Source: Anniella stebbinsi (taxonomy: Eukaryota > Chordata > Lepidosauria > Squamata > Anniellidae). From it: 64,000 nt of DNA. Below the pieces are notes generated by a model. The model ran no database searches. It worked only from the letters and a program-made list of their open reading frames with translations, and was not told where the DNA came from. Below are positions 21,340-32,661 of this stretch, one piece after another (the first letter of the stretch is position 1; every line of letters begins with the position of its first letter). The stretch spans positions 18,903,001 to 18,967,000 of the forward strand of contig JARDYH010000002.1 of assembly GCA_029215795.1 (NCBI GenBank). The letters run 5' to 3'. The position numbers and the translations under genes were made by a program.

Positions 21340-22345
21340 GGTTTTGCCTGTACCTCTATCCACTATCCAACACCCTTAACAACACCACATATGGCATCGA
21401 CATAAAACACCCAAAACAAGCAAAGCACAGAATCAATCACCTCCTGTACATGGATGAAATCAAAATCTATGCTTCAACCTTGACACAGATAAAAGGCCTC
21501 CTGCGAATCACTAAGAAACTGACAACAGACATGAAAATGAAATTCGGGATAGGAAAATGCAAGATGCTACACATAGAAAGAGGAAAATGGAAAGAAGAAG
21601 AAACATCAGAAACACTAAATAATGAAATATCAGATAACATGGAAGAAAATGAAATATACAAATACCTAGGATTCCAACAAAACACAAAAATCAATCACTC
21701 CACAGTAAAAACTCAACTAGGAATGCAATATAAAACTCACCTATCACAAATCCTAAAATCTAAACTCAACTCAAACTACATTTTCAAAGCCATCAACACC
21801 TAGGCAATACTCATCCTCACATACTCATTCGGAATCATACACTGGTCGCACACTGAACTTGAAGAAATTTACAGACTCAATCGCACTGAACTCACAAAAC
21901 ACCACATGCTCCATCCCAACTCATGCATTGAAAGAATAACTATCAGCAGGAATGTGCGTTCATTCAGACCTGTCAGAACGGAAATGTTCTTTAAAAAATT
22001 CATATAAAATTGAGGGTTGGAGGGATCGATCTCAAATTTCATACACATACTTAGGCATACCCCATAAGCACTGTGACCAAGTTTCAAGCCTCTAACTTTT
22101 AAAATACAGAAGTTATAGGTATATTTATATGGCAGTCCGATAAAACGATAAAATCGCCCAAAAATTATCGTCTCCGATGATTATCGTAGGTTTTTCTATC
22201 GTATCGTCATTGTTAAACACATGCACGATAACGACCTTATCGTATCATTATCGTACATTTTAACGATACGATACACATCCCTAATTCCTAATAGCCATAC
22301 AGGATCAAGTTATAGCCACCAAGAACTACCAAAAATACATCATAA
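21340..22345 (+). pseudogene. R4/Dong-like non-LTR retrotransposon fragment
   Basis: The plus strand reads YGIDIKHPKQ, then HLLYMDEIKIYAS, MKFGIGKCKMLH, IYKYLGFQ, IFKAINT and, after a stop, LTYSFGIIHW. This matches the RT palm and thumb of the R4 clade (Dong-type), where the motif is normally YMDD; here the second Asp is Glu. A second DNA element (21947-22283) interrupts it, after which a likely continuation IAIQDQVIATKNYQKYI is seen (about 22289-22345). It is 5'-truncated, has internal stops and is not functional. Confidence 0.75.
21947..22283. mobile_element. DNA element with AGGRATGTG ends inside the R4-like fragment
   Basis: The left end CAGGAATGTGCG and the right end ACATCCCTA are imperfect inverted copies, like the TAGGGATGT ends at 15488-15835. 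The interior is rich in ATCGTATCGT-type words (about 22140-22275). No target duplication is visible. Confidence 0.55.
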
Positions 22346-22898
22346 AAAATTGTACTTATGTGGGTTGGATTGTCTGTGCTCCATGTTTTAATACTTTCTT
22401 CCTGGTCCAGTCTTGGAAGAGAAGAAGATGCGCCAGATTAATGGACTTCTGCCTTCCACAGCAAGCTAGAGAATTCCATTTTTATTTTATAGGTGGTGTG
22501 CTTGAGAAGCCTTTTGGGAAACTTTAGACCTGCCGTTGTCATCCACCTTTGCAGTTAATGCATTAGATTAACCCCCATTTACATCAGTTAATTATAATTT
22601 GTTCATTAAGAAGTTTTGGATGTAGGAGGGGGAGAGCTCCCCATGTGCAACTAGTAGGATATCCTCAGTTTTCCTGACAATTAGAAGGGAAAGCAAAAGA
22701 ACAAGATTCAAAGGAATCTCAAGACAACTAGCTCTCAATTGAGACTATGAATAGAGGGTTACAAATTACATAGTAAACATTTAGCTAGACTCTGGCTGTT
22801 TGCCAGAATGCTTTCTCTGCCAAGCCAACATATAAGAAAGGGCTTTTTAAATGGGTATTTCTTCTTAGTAAAAGTCAATCAATCTCGCTTTGTTTATC
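22346..22898. other. Unassigned intergenic sequence
   Basis: No gene or clear repeat identified. Confidence 0.4.
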
Positions 22899-23333
22899 AT
22901 AGGTGTGCGCAAGGAGTGTGCCAGGTGTGCCCAGGCACACCCTAATGTCTCAAGCAATAAGTGCTGAATTGAGGGGGGCTTTGAGTAGGGATCCAGACAT
23001 AGCAGAAATGGCCCTCTGGCTGCTCCGCTACTGCGCCGAAGAACCGCTGCCTCCAAGAGAGCATCATTGCTCCCGGCAGCAGGAATGAAAAAGCCAGTGT
23101 CACCAAAAAGCCCCACCAATGCGAGGGCTTGAGGAGTGTCTCCTCATTCCACCCCACACACACCTGCAACAGCCCTTCCATGGTTACAGGCAAGCCAAAT
23201 GCAGATTAGGGCATCAGTGTCTACAGTGTTTAATAAAATAATATTCTTTATGACTGAGTATTCAATAAATGTTCATCTTTAAAAAATAATAATCTCTGGG
23301 TGCACACTCTAATGAAATGTGCTGCGCACACCT
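22899..23333. mobile_element. DNA element with CATAGGTGTGCGCA ends
   Basis: CATAGGTGTGCGCA on the left and TGCGCACACCTTTG on the right are inverted copies; subterminal AGTGTGCC and GGGTGCACACT are also shared with 19546-19868. Flanks contain TTGTTTAT and TTGTTTAC, a possible but shifted duplication. Confidence 0.6.
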
Positions 23334-24296
23334 TTGTTTACTGTAGATACTGAGATAGATGAAGTCATTATTTTACTAAAGTAGCTGAGACATGATGTGT
23401 TGATGCTTGTGGGTACTATGGGTTAGATGCATTGTTGTATCACTACCAGCAGAACATATTTCCCCTTCACACTGCAACCCCTTAACAAACCCCTAAATCT
23501 GCTCCGGAGGGTTAGAGGACTTTCCACATCAGTTTGGGGGACATACAAGGGGTTGAAGGGGAACAAGAGCAAAGGGAAGTCCCATTGAAGTTGGATTTCA
23601 TTCTATAAATGTTAATGGCTTTGGGAGGGTAGAGAGGGTTGCCATATAATGGACATTTGGGCTGCAATCTTATAATCGCTTACCTGAGAGTAAGCCCCAT
23701 TGAACTCAGTGGGACTTCGGAGCAGAGATTACATGACTGCATTGTAGTTGGACTCCTAGCCCACCTTGCCTCAAGCCCCTACGGGCAAGTAACAACATTC
23801 AAATAAAATCCTCAAAAACCTCAGACATCATATACTACTAAAACAAAAGAATTCACATTATCCCACACCCTTTCTTAACTGTGGTTGTTTAAAAACCAGA
23901 AGAAAAAGAAGCAGCTGCATGGATTGGTTCTTAATGCAAAAAAAAAAAAATCTTTATAAAAGGAAATACCCGTGTTGCTCACCCCTTAATAAAGACTGCT
24001 CCAAAAAAACCAAAAACTTCACAGTCAAACACAAAGTGTTTAAAAAAAAGAAAGAAAAAACGAGCAAGGTGGTGAAGGTTCCTGGCTCTTCCCCTGTAAA
24101 CCCCGCATTAGCTCCTTCACGTGGGGACAACGCAAAGCGCAAACACGGGGGTTTGAGGGCTCACGGGAACAATGCACTGCCGTCAAGATACAGCCCCAGT
24201 CTCCTATCAGCTTGGGTCTTGGATTTGCGGCGGTCTTTCCTAGCTTTCTAGGGGAGAGAACCCCTTTTAAAAAAGGATGTCCGAGAATGAGTCTGG
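23334..24296. other. Unassigned, with one interspersed repeat
   Basis: About 23660-23746 contains GAGAGTAAGCCCCATTGAAC and TCAGTGGGACTTC, a widespread squamate repeat motif. The remainder has no recognised feature. Confidence 0.45.
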
Positions 24297-24650
24297 GGCC
24301 CCCTCCACAAGGATGCGCTTTTGCGCCCGGTTCCGCGATTACGCGCATTATTGCGGAGACGCTTTTACTCCTCATCCCTCTGCACCGGAGGCGGCGAGAG
24401 GCGGCGAAGCGCATTAATTCATGTCCAAAAAGCGCTTTACAAGCAGTTAACGCGCATAATCGGTTGTTCACACCGCGAAAATGCGCTTTAACGGCCGGAG
24501 CAAAATAAAAGTCGCGATTTAACGCGCGTTCGAAAATGCGCATTATCGGGGAGATAACGCGCCTGTACGCCCGTTTTGCACTCCGTGCTTGTGGAGGTAA
24601 ATTTTTTAATGAGCCTTCAAGGCTCATTAAACGTCTCGTGTGGAGGAGGC
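24297..24650 (-). mobile_element. MITE-A copy 4 (diverged subfamily)
   Basis: The ends are CCCTCCACAAGG and CTCGTGTGGAGG, so the family TCTACAAG core reads TCCACAAG here. The interior matches the other copies at roughly 85 percent by eye. The minus-strand frame stays open over the shared 70 codons and beyond at both sides (24627-24040), because a TAG before the usual start reads TAC here. Confidence 0.8.
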
Positions 24651-25639
24651 CTGGGATCTCTTAAATGCAACTGCTGAGCTGATATTTCAGCCTTTAAATG
24701 TTGTTGTAATTTGCTCTGAACGGTATTTGGAAACACAGGATACAAATGCATAAATGAGCGAATATTATGATGGGAGAGTAGAGAAAGGCAACCTCTAAGG
24801 GCTACTGCAATGTTGCAGCTAGTCCATCAAATAAAGGCTGAATACAATACAGGAGAGTTGGGGCCCATATCTTCCCCCTTTCCCAAGGAACATCTGTGAT
24901 CCTTGCATGCTTCTCTCAGAACTGTGGGAATCTCATCTCAAGATTGAAAAGCAAGCTCCTGGCCCTTATGATTGCAGAAAAGTGAGTGCAGAAATGTATT
25001 TAGAAAGCCATGCATACAGGTGAAATGGAAGCAACAGAATAGATGTTGCTTTGTTGCCATTTCAGGAAAATGCCTTTCTTTAGTAGAGGCATTCAACAAC
25101 TCGTTTGCAATTCTTTTATGCAAGCATAAAGGAGGTTGCTTTTCTCTAGTCTCCCATCATAATATTCGTCCGTTTCCTCATTTATATCCTGATTTTCCAA
25201 ATATCGTTCAGAGATGAAAGGTTCTCAAAAGAGTATTTGTTGGATAAAGGGGCTGGAGAGGATAACCCTTTCCTCTTCCTGGCTCTCATTCCTGAAATTG
25301 CTTGTGATTTGCCTCAAGTATCTTGCCTGAAGTGTAGCTCAGTGTAACCCTGTGTAGTGAATAATGAAAACCGGTAAGTTTCATGTCCTATTTTGAGACC
25401 ATCGATCAAAGCTGTTTGAGCCCTATCTCTTACCAAATTCATCTGCCCCAAAGCGATGTACTGAAACATTTTCCCCTTCAACCAACCCAGGTCGCCTTTC
25501 TCTCCTCACACAAACACAAACACCCTCCATACTTTCCTTACTACTTTCAAAGATTTCTTTATTTCCATTTTATATTTCTCCTCCCCTTTGGCTAAACCCT
25601 CATTAACTCCACTCACGCTGTCTTACTCTGTTTGCTAAT
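24651..25639. other. Unassigned, low-repeat sequence
   Basis: No gene and little recognisable repeat; may be the edge of the quiet block that follows. Confidence 0.4.
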
Positions 25640-26560
25640 GCTTAAGTAGCACTAAAAAAAAAATCCCCATTTTTTTTTCTAAAAAAGCAACCAATTAGCA
25701 CCTCATCAGCTTCAATTAGAGGAGACAAAAGCAGTGTAAAGATAACTCAATGAGAGGGGGTGGCATAACATCATGTAATCGCTTAAGACAGCATTGACCA
25801 TTCAGTGCTCTAAGAGAGCTAGGCCTATTCACCCTTCTTTCTTCCCTTTGGATGAATTTAGGACTATTTTGCTGGGAAGACGGGCCTCCCAGAAGTCTCA
25901 GAGTCCCTCATTCAGGGGGCTACCTGTTTACAGCTCACAGAGCAGAAGGGCCTAAACAATCCTATATTGTACGCTCAGTGCTTCCTTAAACCTAGGCCTC
26001 CATAAAAGCCTGTTTTCAGTGGCTGGGCAGAATAAGTTAAAGGCCGGCTTTATACTCATTAAGTGTTCTGTCTTCTAATTACAGGGGAAGGCCAACAATG
26101 TATTTTCCCCCCAATGAGAGTTCTTTGGAGCAGTTAATTTGGTGACTGTACTAAATGCCTTTAAACATTAATTAGTGTGGAAGGAACCCTAATTTCCTGT
26201 CCATTTTACCTCCCCCTTGTTTTCACATAGGCTTGGGTGAGTCTCCATAATGAAATTACCTCATTAATGCCTTTATTCTTGCACAGTAACTCATTCAAGT
26301 TCTCCCATTTAAGTTTTAATTTGATGCTGTCAAAAGCACCACACACACAAAAAAGCCTTCATGGTTTGATTACTGCATTTTTGTCCCTCTTCCTCCCTCC
26401 AACGAGTGGACAGATTTAAATTATTAAGATGGCAAGTAGTGAGTTATAATTGGATACAAGCAGCACTTCAGAGAATATTAAAAGCTTTCAAAGGCTGGCC
26501 TATGTAGTCTTTTGACTATTAACTGCATCCACTGGGTTACTGTGGGGTTTCTTCTGCCCC
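25640..26560. promoter_or_regulatory. Candidate conserved noncoding element (TAAT-rich)
   Basis: About 0.9 kb free of recognisable repeats in an otherwise repeat-dense region. It carries many homeodomain-type cores: CAATTAG at 25692 and 25713, CTAATTAC at 26075, AGTTAATT near 26132, CATTAATTAG at 26166 and TCATTAATGC at 26261. No open frame of note. These are properties of deeply conserved enhancers, but conservation cannot be tested here. If real, CCBE1 or the neighbouring gene on the left would be the likely target. Confidence 0.4.
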
Positions 26561-26639
26561 AGAATAAACAGCACCTGAGCATCTATGAAGCAAACAGATG
26601 GTTTTGATGAACAAGTCTTAAATAGGGTTGAAATTTTCA

Positions 26640-27062
26640 ACTGCACAGGTTACCAGTGTGTTTCCAGACCCAATTTACTGTGCTCTTTTTGACCTCTAAA
26701 AGGTCAAAAAGTGCACTGTGAATATTTGAAGGATTGTTATATTAGTTATTTGAATGATTGTCTATACTTGTATGAACCTGCTCACTTTAAGATAATTTTC
26801 TAAGGTCTCATTCATGGCCCGCCAACAAGATTACTAAAGTTGGTGGGTACCAGAGCTCAGGCTTTCTCGATGGTAGCTCCTACCAGAGGATTTAAAAAAC
26901 TACAACTATTCTCTGTGGCTTTTCATTGAAAATTGTTATGATATGCACTGGTGCTAGATATTATGAAATTATATTTGATTGAAACTGGTTGTATTTAAAA
27001 TTGTGTATATTTCATAAGATTTTTAAAAAAATATTGTTGTATTATTTTTACACCTTGGGAAG
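26640..27062 (+). repeat. Old L2-clade LINE 3' end
   Basis: Degraded ORF2-end text (CAGTGTGTTTCCAGACCCAA, TTTGACCTCTAAA, CTTTCTCGATGGTAGCTCC) and a 3'UTR ending near CACCTTGGGAAGGC. Confidence 0.6.
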
Positions 27063-27355
27063 GCTATGGTCTTGAAATGTGTAGCCATCTAATGTTGCGT
27101 ATATGTATTATGGAACCAACAACATGTCTGAAGGGAGAATGTTGCAGATGTGAAACTGGAGGGGTAGAGAGGAGACACATAGAGCGTTTCCACACGAGGC
27201 TTCCCTTGTGCGCTAGTGATTGTTCACTCATGTTAGTTTGCGTCAAAAAGGCATTTATATGACGTCAAAAAGGCATCGTCAGTTTGGCTTCTTAGGCTAG
27301 CAAAATTAGAGCATCGTATAGACCGTACAACAACTCTGCATGGTAGGTTGACATT
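27063..27355. other. Unassigned; a duplicated TGACGTCAAAAAGGCAT-type phrase
   Basis: GCGTCAAAAAGGCATTTAT and GACGTCAAAAAGGCATCG occur 22 bp apart (about 27240 and 27262). ATT at 27353-27355 is the target duplication of the next element. Confidence 0.4.
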
Positions 27356-27864
27356 GGCTCAGTTCGGACGACATAGTAAGCAACGGAGGGGTAAATAACA
27401 TACTGACCGTGCGTTAGGCAGGAGGAGCTCCACAGACGACACACTGCAGCCGGCGCTGCTCGGCACCAGCAAATGCCCCGGCTGCTAGGAACTTGTGGCG
27501 GCCATTTTGGTTGCAGCCTCTCCTCCATGTGTCCCTCAGCCGTATCCCAGCATGCACCGTGAGTTCTGCCGGCTGCATAGAGCGGCTGGGGTTTTTTGAC
27601 TGCTCTAGGCAGCAGAACTCTATTCCAAAACGAAATAGTCCATGGAGAGAGGGGGTGGGGCTGAATTCGGACACTTTAAACAACGGGGCTTCGGGCTAAA
27701 CAACATGCAAGCCCATTGTTTTGCTCCGTTGTTTAAAGTGCCTGATTAACGTACTGTCAGTTGTGTGTGCGTTGTGTGTTACTCCCCACATGACACAATA
27801 AGCAACACAACTGACGATTGTTCCCCCCCTCCTCCATTGCCTAATGTGTCGTCCGAACTGAGCC
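27356..27864. mobile_element. Composite Harbinger-like MITE, 509 bp, TSD ATT
   Basis: GGCTCAGTTCGGACGACA and TGTCGTCCGAACTGAGCC are inverted ends flanked by ATT on both sides. An internal terminus-like GGCTGAATTCGGACAC lies at about 27659-27674, followed by a hairpin (CACTTTAAACAACGG at 27672-27686 with its complement at 27726-27740). Relatives: 32662-33112, 38288-38508, 52129-52641. Confidence 0.8.
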
Positions 27865-28168
27865 ATTGTCTCTGTATTGCAGTTAGGAAGGTTGAGGCTG
27901 AGAGAAAGACAGACTTGCCTAAGACCAGCAAGTGAAACTGTTTCAGCGGTGAGATTCAAATTTAGAGTTTGGGGGAAAACTAGACATATGTGTCTGCAGG
28001 GTATTTTTGTTTGTTTTGTTTTTTAATAAATAGCTAGTAAAGAAGCCCAAATTGCTGGCTATTTGCAATGGGAGGAAAGTTTCCCTTGGTGCCAATGGGA
28101 ATTTCCCTCCCATTATAAATAGCTGGCCTGGGTGGCCCAATCCAGCTTGGCCACCCAGTCACTAGCTA

Positions 28169-28208
<40 letters not shown>

Positions 28209-28319
28209 AGGGATAAAGAAGTAAATGACGATACATATATGTTACAATACTTTTTTATGTTAAAAGTCTAAAATAAATAAACACTGCAGATCTCAGGATA
28301 GTTAGTGTTGGATTCAATG
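27865..28319. other. Unassigned, with (TA)n at 28171-28204
   Basis: A run of about 17 TA units; otherwise nothing recognised. Confidence 0.5.
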
Positions 28320-28462
28320 TACAGATTGTGTGTATGTTGTATGTTTTTGCTGTTTTAATTTTTGTATATTGTTTTTAATTGTTTTTAATCCTATGTAAAC
28401 CACCCAGGAGCTTCAGCTATGGGGCGGTATACAAATGTAATAAATAAATAAATAAATAAATA
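28320..28462 (+). repeat. L2-clade LINE 3' tail
   Basis: AACCACCCAGGAGCTTCAGC, GGGGCGGTATACAAATG and an AATAAATAAATA tail. Confidence 0.75.
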
Positions 28463-28901
28463 ACTTCTTAAAATTTAATAACTATAACTGTATTTTTTAA
28501 AATTTGGAAGAGAAAAAAAACATAATGGGAAATATACAGATTTGAATGTCTTGGATTTACTGTAATACACAAATAAAATCAAAGTTAAAGAGCTAAAACT
28601 CTATCCTTATCAGAAAAGAAGGCAAGAAAGTCAGATCACTTTTCCATTAAAAAAAACCCTGAAATGAATTAATGTTTGATCGCCTAAATTAAAAATTGAA
28701 TTTGGATTGCCCTGTCTTCATGAATTCTAGCAAGATTTGCTAAGGGCACAATCCTATGCATGTTTAGAAAGAGGGGGGGAAAGTCTATTTTAAGTTGTAA
28801 GAAAATAGTATCTGCAAGAAGAAATTGTGCTGAAATTTCATCTGAGCAAATCTCAAGAATTTACTACATTAGAGGCAACCAAATTTAAGATAAATCCTTA
28901 A
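28463..28901. other. Unassigned AT-rich sequence
   Basis: Nothing recognised. Confidence 0.4.
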
Positions 28902-29007
28902 GGGTGCAATGTACAGACAAAAAAAAGTCTTACAAGTCCCCGCACTAATCCAGCCAGCCATGCTGTAGGACTTTTTTCCTGTCTAAATATGCATAGGATT
29001 TTGCCTT
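28902..29007. mobile_element. Palindromic MITE (family of 18412-18532), diverged
   Basis: AAGTCTTACAAGTCCC pairs with CTGTAGGACTTTTTTCC; the right end reads GCATAGGATTTTGCC. Confidence 0.6.
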
Positions 29008-29506
29008 AAATTAACAAGATCAACACATCCTTATAATCCCATCAGCGCTCTTTGGCAAGAGTTTGACAACTTCCAAAACCTCACCATTTCTTGCCCAACA
29101 ATTCTTAATGGTTTTGATAACAGCCCTGTTATCTCCTTTCCCAGTGTGGAAAACAAAAGATCCCATATCTCCCCCTTTGATACAGCTACTATAGCACATA
29201 AGGGTATTATCAAGATACATAAGCTTAAAGCCTCTCCTTTCACTTAGTGCTCAGCTTCTTCCAAAACAAATTTATCAAAGCAAAATGAATATATATATAT
29301 ATATATATATATTGCTGCAAGGTCTACAATAACTGAATTGTTCTTTGCCTTCATACAAAAGATTTATCTGGAAAATTCTCAGCTACATTTTGTTGCTTGT
29401 TGGACTTACACTATAGGAAGACTCTAGCATTGTTAGAATCCTACCACTGCAGTACAGAATGAGTTCCTGTACATTTCTTTACATTCAGAAAAGGAAATTA
29501 CAACAG
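29008..29506. other. Unassigned, with (TA)n at 29288-29312
   Basis: About 12 TA units; no gene. Confidence 0.5.
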
Positions 29507-29740
29507 GAGCCGGTGTGGTGTAGGGGCTAGAATGTTGGACTGGCATTCTGGAGATCTGTGTTCTAGTCCCCACTTAGCCATGAAGTTTATTGAGTGACTT
29601 TTGGGCCACTGACTCACAGCCTAACCTACATCACAAGGTTGTTGTGAGAATAACGTGGAGAGGAAGAGGACCTGGATTATTCACAAGAGCAAAAAGGGCA
29701 GGATATAAATCTAACAATAAATAAATAAAATCAATAGTTA
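29507..29740 (+). repeat. tRNA-derived squamate SINE
   Basis: GGAGCCGGTGTGGTGTAGGG opens a tRNA-like head with a box B-like GTTCTAGTCC. The body has TGAGTGACTTTTGGGCCA and TCACAAGGTTGTTGTGAG, and it ends in AATAAATAAATAAA. This resembles the Sauria-type or ACA-type SINEs of squamates; a second copy is at 61151-61325. Confidence 0.75.
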
Positions 29741-29852
29741 GGGTGAGAAAAACTGCACTTGCCAAAATATGCTCTTCAACGCTGCTACTGAAAGGTACAG
29801 CAATCTCCCGAATTAGGAACCTTAGTCGAGGGAGGATATAGTCTAGATTTTC

Positions 29853-29985
29853 TCAATCTAGTGCTTTCTAGATGATTTGGACTACAACTCCCAGAATTCC
29901 TGACCAGTGCCAATAATGGCTCGGCCAGATGGGAGTTAAAGTTCAAAATATCTGGAGTCACAAAGTTGAGGAAGGCTGATGTAGT
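29853..29985. mobile_element. Palindromic hAT-type MITE, diverged
   Basis: TTGGACTACAACTCCCAG and GATGGGAGTTAAAGTTC with GAGGAAGGCTG at the right end; same family as 19343-19473. Confidence 0.6.
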
Positions 29986-30945
29986 CTGTGTACCACCACT
30001 GACAAGAAGAGGAGTTAGAGGGAAATCAACCAAATGTGCAATGGCTACCAGTTAGGCGTGAACAGCTCACCAGGCAAGATCTGAACCATCTAAAAGAGAG
30101 CGAGATGGTGTCTCCTAATGGATAAGAGACTACCAAGTCTGATCTCTTGCTTGGTTTGAGTGATAAAGGATACAAGGTGTTGGTGTTGGTGTTCTCTAGT
30201 CTCTACCACAGGCTCAACACAGTTTACCCAGCCTTGCTTGGCCTCTGCCTCTCCGTTCCTGTTACCCATGTTCTCCACCCATGCCTTGCACAACAAATGT
30301 TGCCACTTTGCACAAACCCTTTTCTTTCATCTGGAGCTCAGTCCAAGAACGAGTCCTGCCCTCTTACTGCATTATATCATGTTACCTTAAGACAGGAGAG
30401 CACATTTAGAATTTTGAGTGAGTGCTGTGGTCACTCTCACAAAATGGCTCCCACAGGATTTGCCCATCCACAAAATGACTACTGTAGTGGAAATGGCTGG
30501 TCACACAATACTCCCTTCCCAGAAGGCAAACTAGCGAGACTAAAATAAAAGCAATTTGCCCAAGAAGTACAAGGCAGAGGTGTAGTCTGAGCAACGAAAC
30601 ACAAAGCCACTCTTTTGAACCCTAATAAAGGTGATGCTGGAGGGCAGTACTCCGCTTTGCAGCATGCCAATCTCCCAGTAAAAAATAATAATATACTTTT
30701 TTTAATTTTTAGAAAGTAAAAAAAAATCAGGAGGGGCAGGGAGCTGATGGCAAATTGGTACCTAGAGGCACCATGTTGGAGACCCCAGCCCTAAGAACAG
30801 CATGCACCAGAACATAAAAGGAGGGATGCTCTAGCACAGTTGCTAAGAAGAGCGTGAGCTCTGACCTACAGAATCCCCAGTTTGTATCTTGCCTCACTCA
30901 TCATTAACTCCAAGTGGTCTTTGGTAAACTACCATTCTCTGAGCC
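29986..30945. other. Unassigned, with one repeat pair
   Basis: About 30395-30555 matches 13902-14065 (CTCTCACAAAATGGCT, AGAAGGCAAACTAGCG). No gene recognised. Confidence 0.45.
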
Positions 30946-31158
30946 TTGCCAGATCTACACCAAGCAGGGTACAGCAGTATGAAAGCGGCATATAAAAGGC
31001 AGGAGCCACACCAAGCAGGATATAGCGGTATATGGGATGTGTCAATGGGCCCCAACAGTTGTCAGTGCACTTCAATACTGCTGTAAAACAGTAGTGTGGC
31101 TCCTGCCATTTTTATACCATTTTCATAGTGCAATATCCTGCTTGGTGTAGATCTGGGT
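30946..31158. mobile_element. Palindromic Harbinger-like MITE
   Basis: CCAGATCTACACCAAGCAGG on the left and CTGCTTGGTGTAGATCTGG on the right; the interior shows further mirrored text (CAGGAGCCACACC with GTGTGGCTCCTG). A diverged relative is at 57084-57240. Confidence 0.7.
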
Positions 31159-31922
31159 CCCAGCACCCTTATACAACATAGGCGTGGTAATAGCAGCCTA
31201 CCTCATTAGATTACTGAGATAAAAACAGTGAATTGCTGAGTACTCCAGATGCGCAATATAAATCCAAAGTATTAAGGCTGTGGGGAATTTTCTTCAAAGA
31301 ATCAACACTCCCTTTCTATGGGTTGGAAGCAGAAAAATAGAGGCTCTGCAATGGAGGCTCTGCAAAAAGAGGAACTATGTCAACATACAAGTTAAAGAGG
31401 ATTGAAGTGAAAAGATTGGGAGAGAGCCAATCTTTCCTAAACTCTTCACATGCAAGCAAGAATGTTCTGGGGAGATACTATGGAAGGGGCAAAACCCTGG
31501 CACCCTTTCCCCCTTACCTTAAGATTGGGTGATTGGCCTCCCTCTGTACCAGCAGCCAAAAGTACTAAGTTATGGCAACGCTCTAAATGCCATTGGGGCA
31601 GTGGTTCATGTTTGTAAAGCCTCAGAAAGGGCAGGGTTTTCTCTTCCCGTGAAAAAATTTGCAACTTGCCGATGCCATCTCATGGACAAGAGAGGAAGCG
31701 ACAACGAAGTTCCAAGTTGGTGTATTGAATTACATCCCACACCAATCCTGCCTTCCAAACAAACCTATGTTTTATTTAAACAAAGTCGTACCACTGAGCT
31801 ATCTCAAGTTGTGGCCTCTCTCTCCTCAGGCCAGAAGCAGTGGGTGTTGCCTGCAACCACTTCCTGGCTCTTCCCAGGAAGCACAACCCACCCAGACCAG
31901 ATCCAGTACTGCTTTCACATTG
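31159..31922. other. Unassigned intergenic sequence
   Basis: Overlapping frames of 102 and 137 codons on the plus strand (31529-31967) have no recognisable motifs. Confidence 0.4.
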
Positions 31923-32635
31923 TTACATCCCTTTTCGTTTGAGATAGAAAGCAAAACAGAAGAATAAACTGGAACTTTGCACATAGATATTCCTTCCCAT
32001 ACATCTTTTCAGAAATGCCATTAGTTTGCGATCATGGTCCTGTAGTATGTGCTGTAGGACATCGTCCTCTCCCCCTCTCAGCACATCATCTGCTATTGCC
32101 CAATTTCCTTCCAGACCTTCCAAGGCTTGTGTCAACCTGTTTAGAAATACCTCAGGGGCAGGTATTTCTAAACATTCTCACCAGTGTTGTCTCCCAAAGG
32201 GTGTGGCAAATGTTGTCAAATAACTGGATTCTACATCTGGCTCAGTATGCCAGAATCCATTTTTGACATCACAGATGGAGAATAGTCTTGCTTTTGACAG
32301 ATCTGCACATATATATTTAGTAGTAAACAATAGAAAATGACTCCTTTTCAGTGCTTTATTTAAAGGCTTTGGATCTTTGCATATTCTGAGTTTGCCTGAT
32401 GGTTTTCGGATGGGTTTTGGGTAACAACTCTTCACACTTGTATCATCTCTAGTTTATAAACTCCACCTAGCTGTCCATCACCCTCGAACATATCCCTGAA
32501 TTTCCTCTGAATCCTTTCTTGATTCAAGCTTCCAGCTTCATTTGAAATTCCCATCTCTCTACTGTTCATTGGCAATATGTTTGGGAACTGTAGCTTTATC
32601 GGTTTCATAACCTGGACCACTTTAAGACCCGACAG
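31923..32635 (-). pseudogene. Ty3/gypsy retrotransposon reverse-transcriptase remnant
   Basis: Minus-strand frames carry KPSGKLRICKDPKPLNKA, LFSICDVKNGFW, SSYLTTFATPFGR and, in another frame further on, EGLEGNWAIADDVL followed by HDRKLMAFLKRC. These are the RT core blocks of gypsy-type elements, with the YxDD region degraded to IADD. An upstream piece (RDMFEGDGQLGG) belongs to the region before RT. Frames are broken and part of the RT is missing, so the copy is dead. No LTRs were seen. Confidence 0.75.
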
Positions 32636-32661
32636 TGAAACTATTCTCTGGTCATCTACAA

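Noticed and set aside
31529..31967. Overlapping 137- and 102-codon frames as a gene
   Set aside because: Two different frames open over the same bases with no family similarity; consistent with chance.
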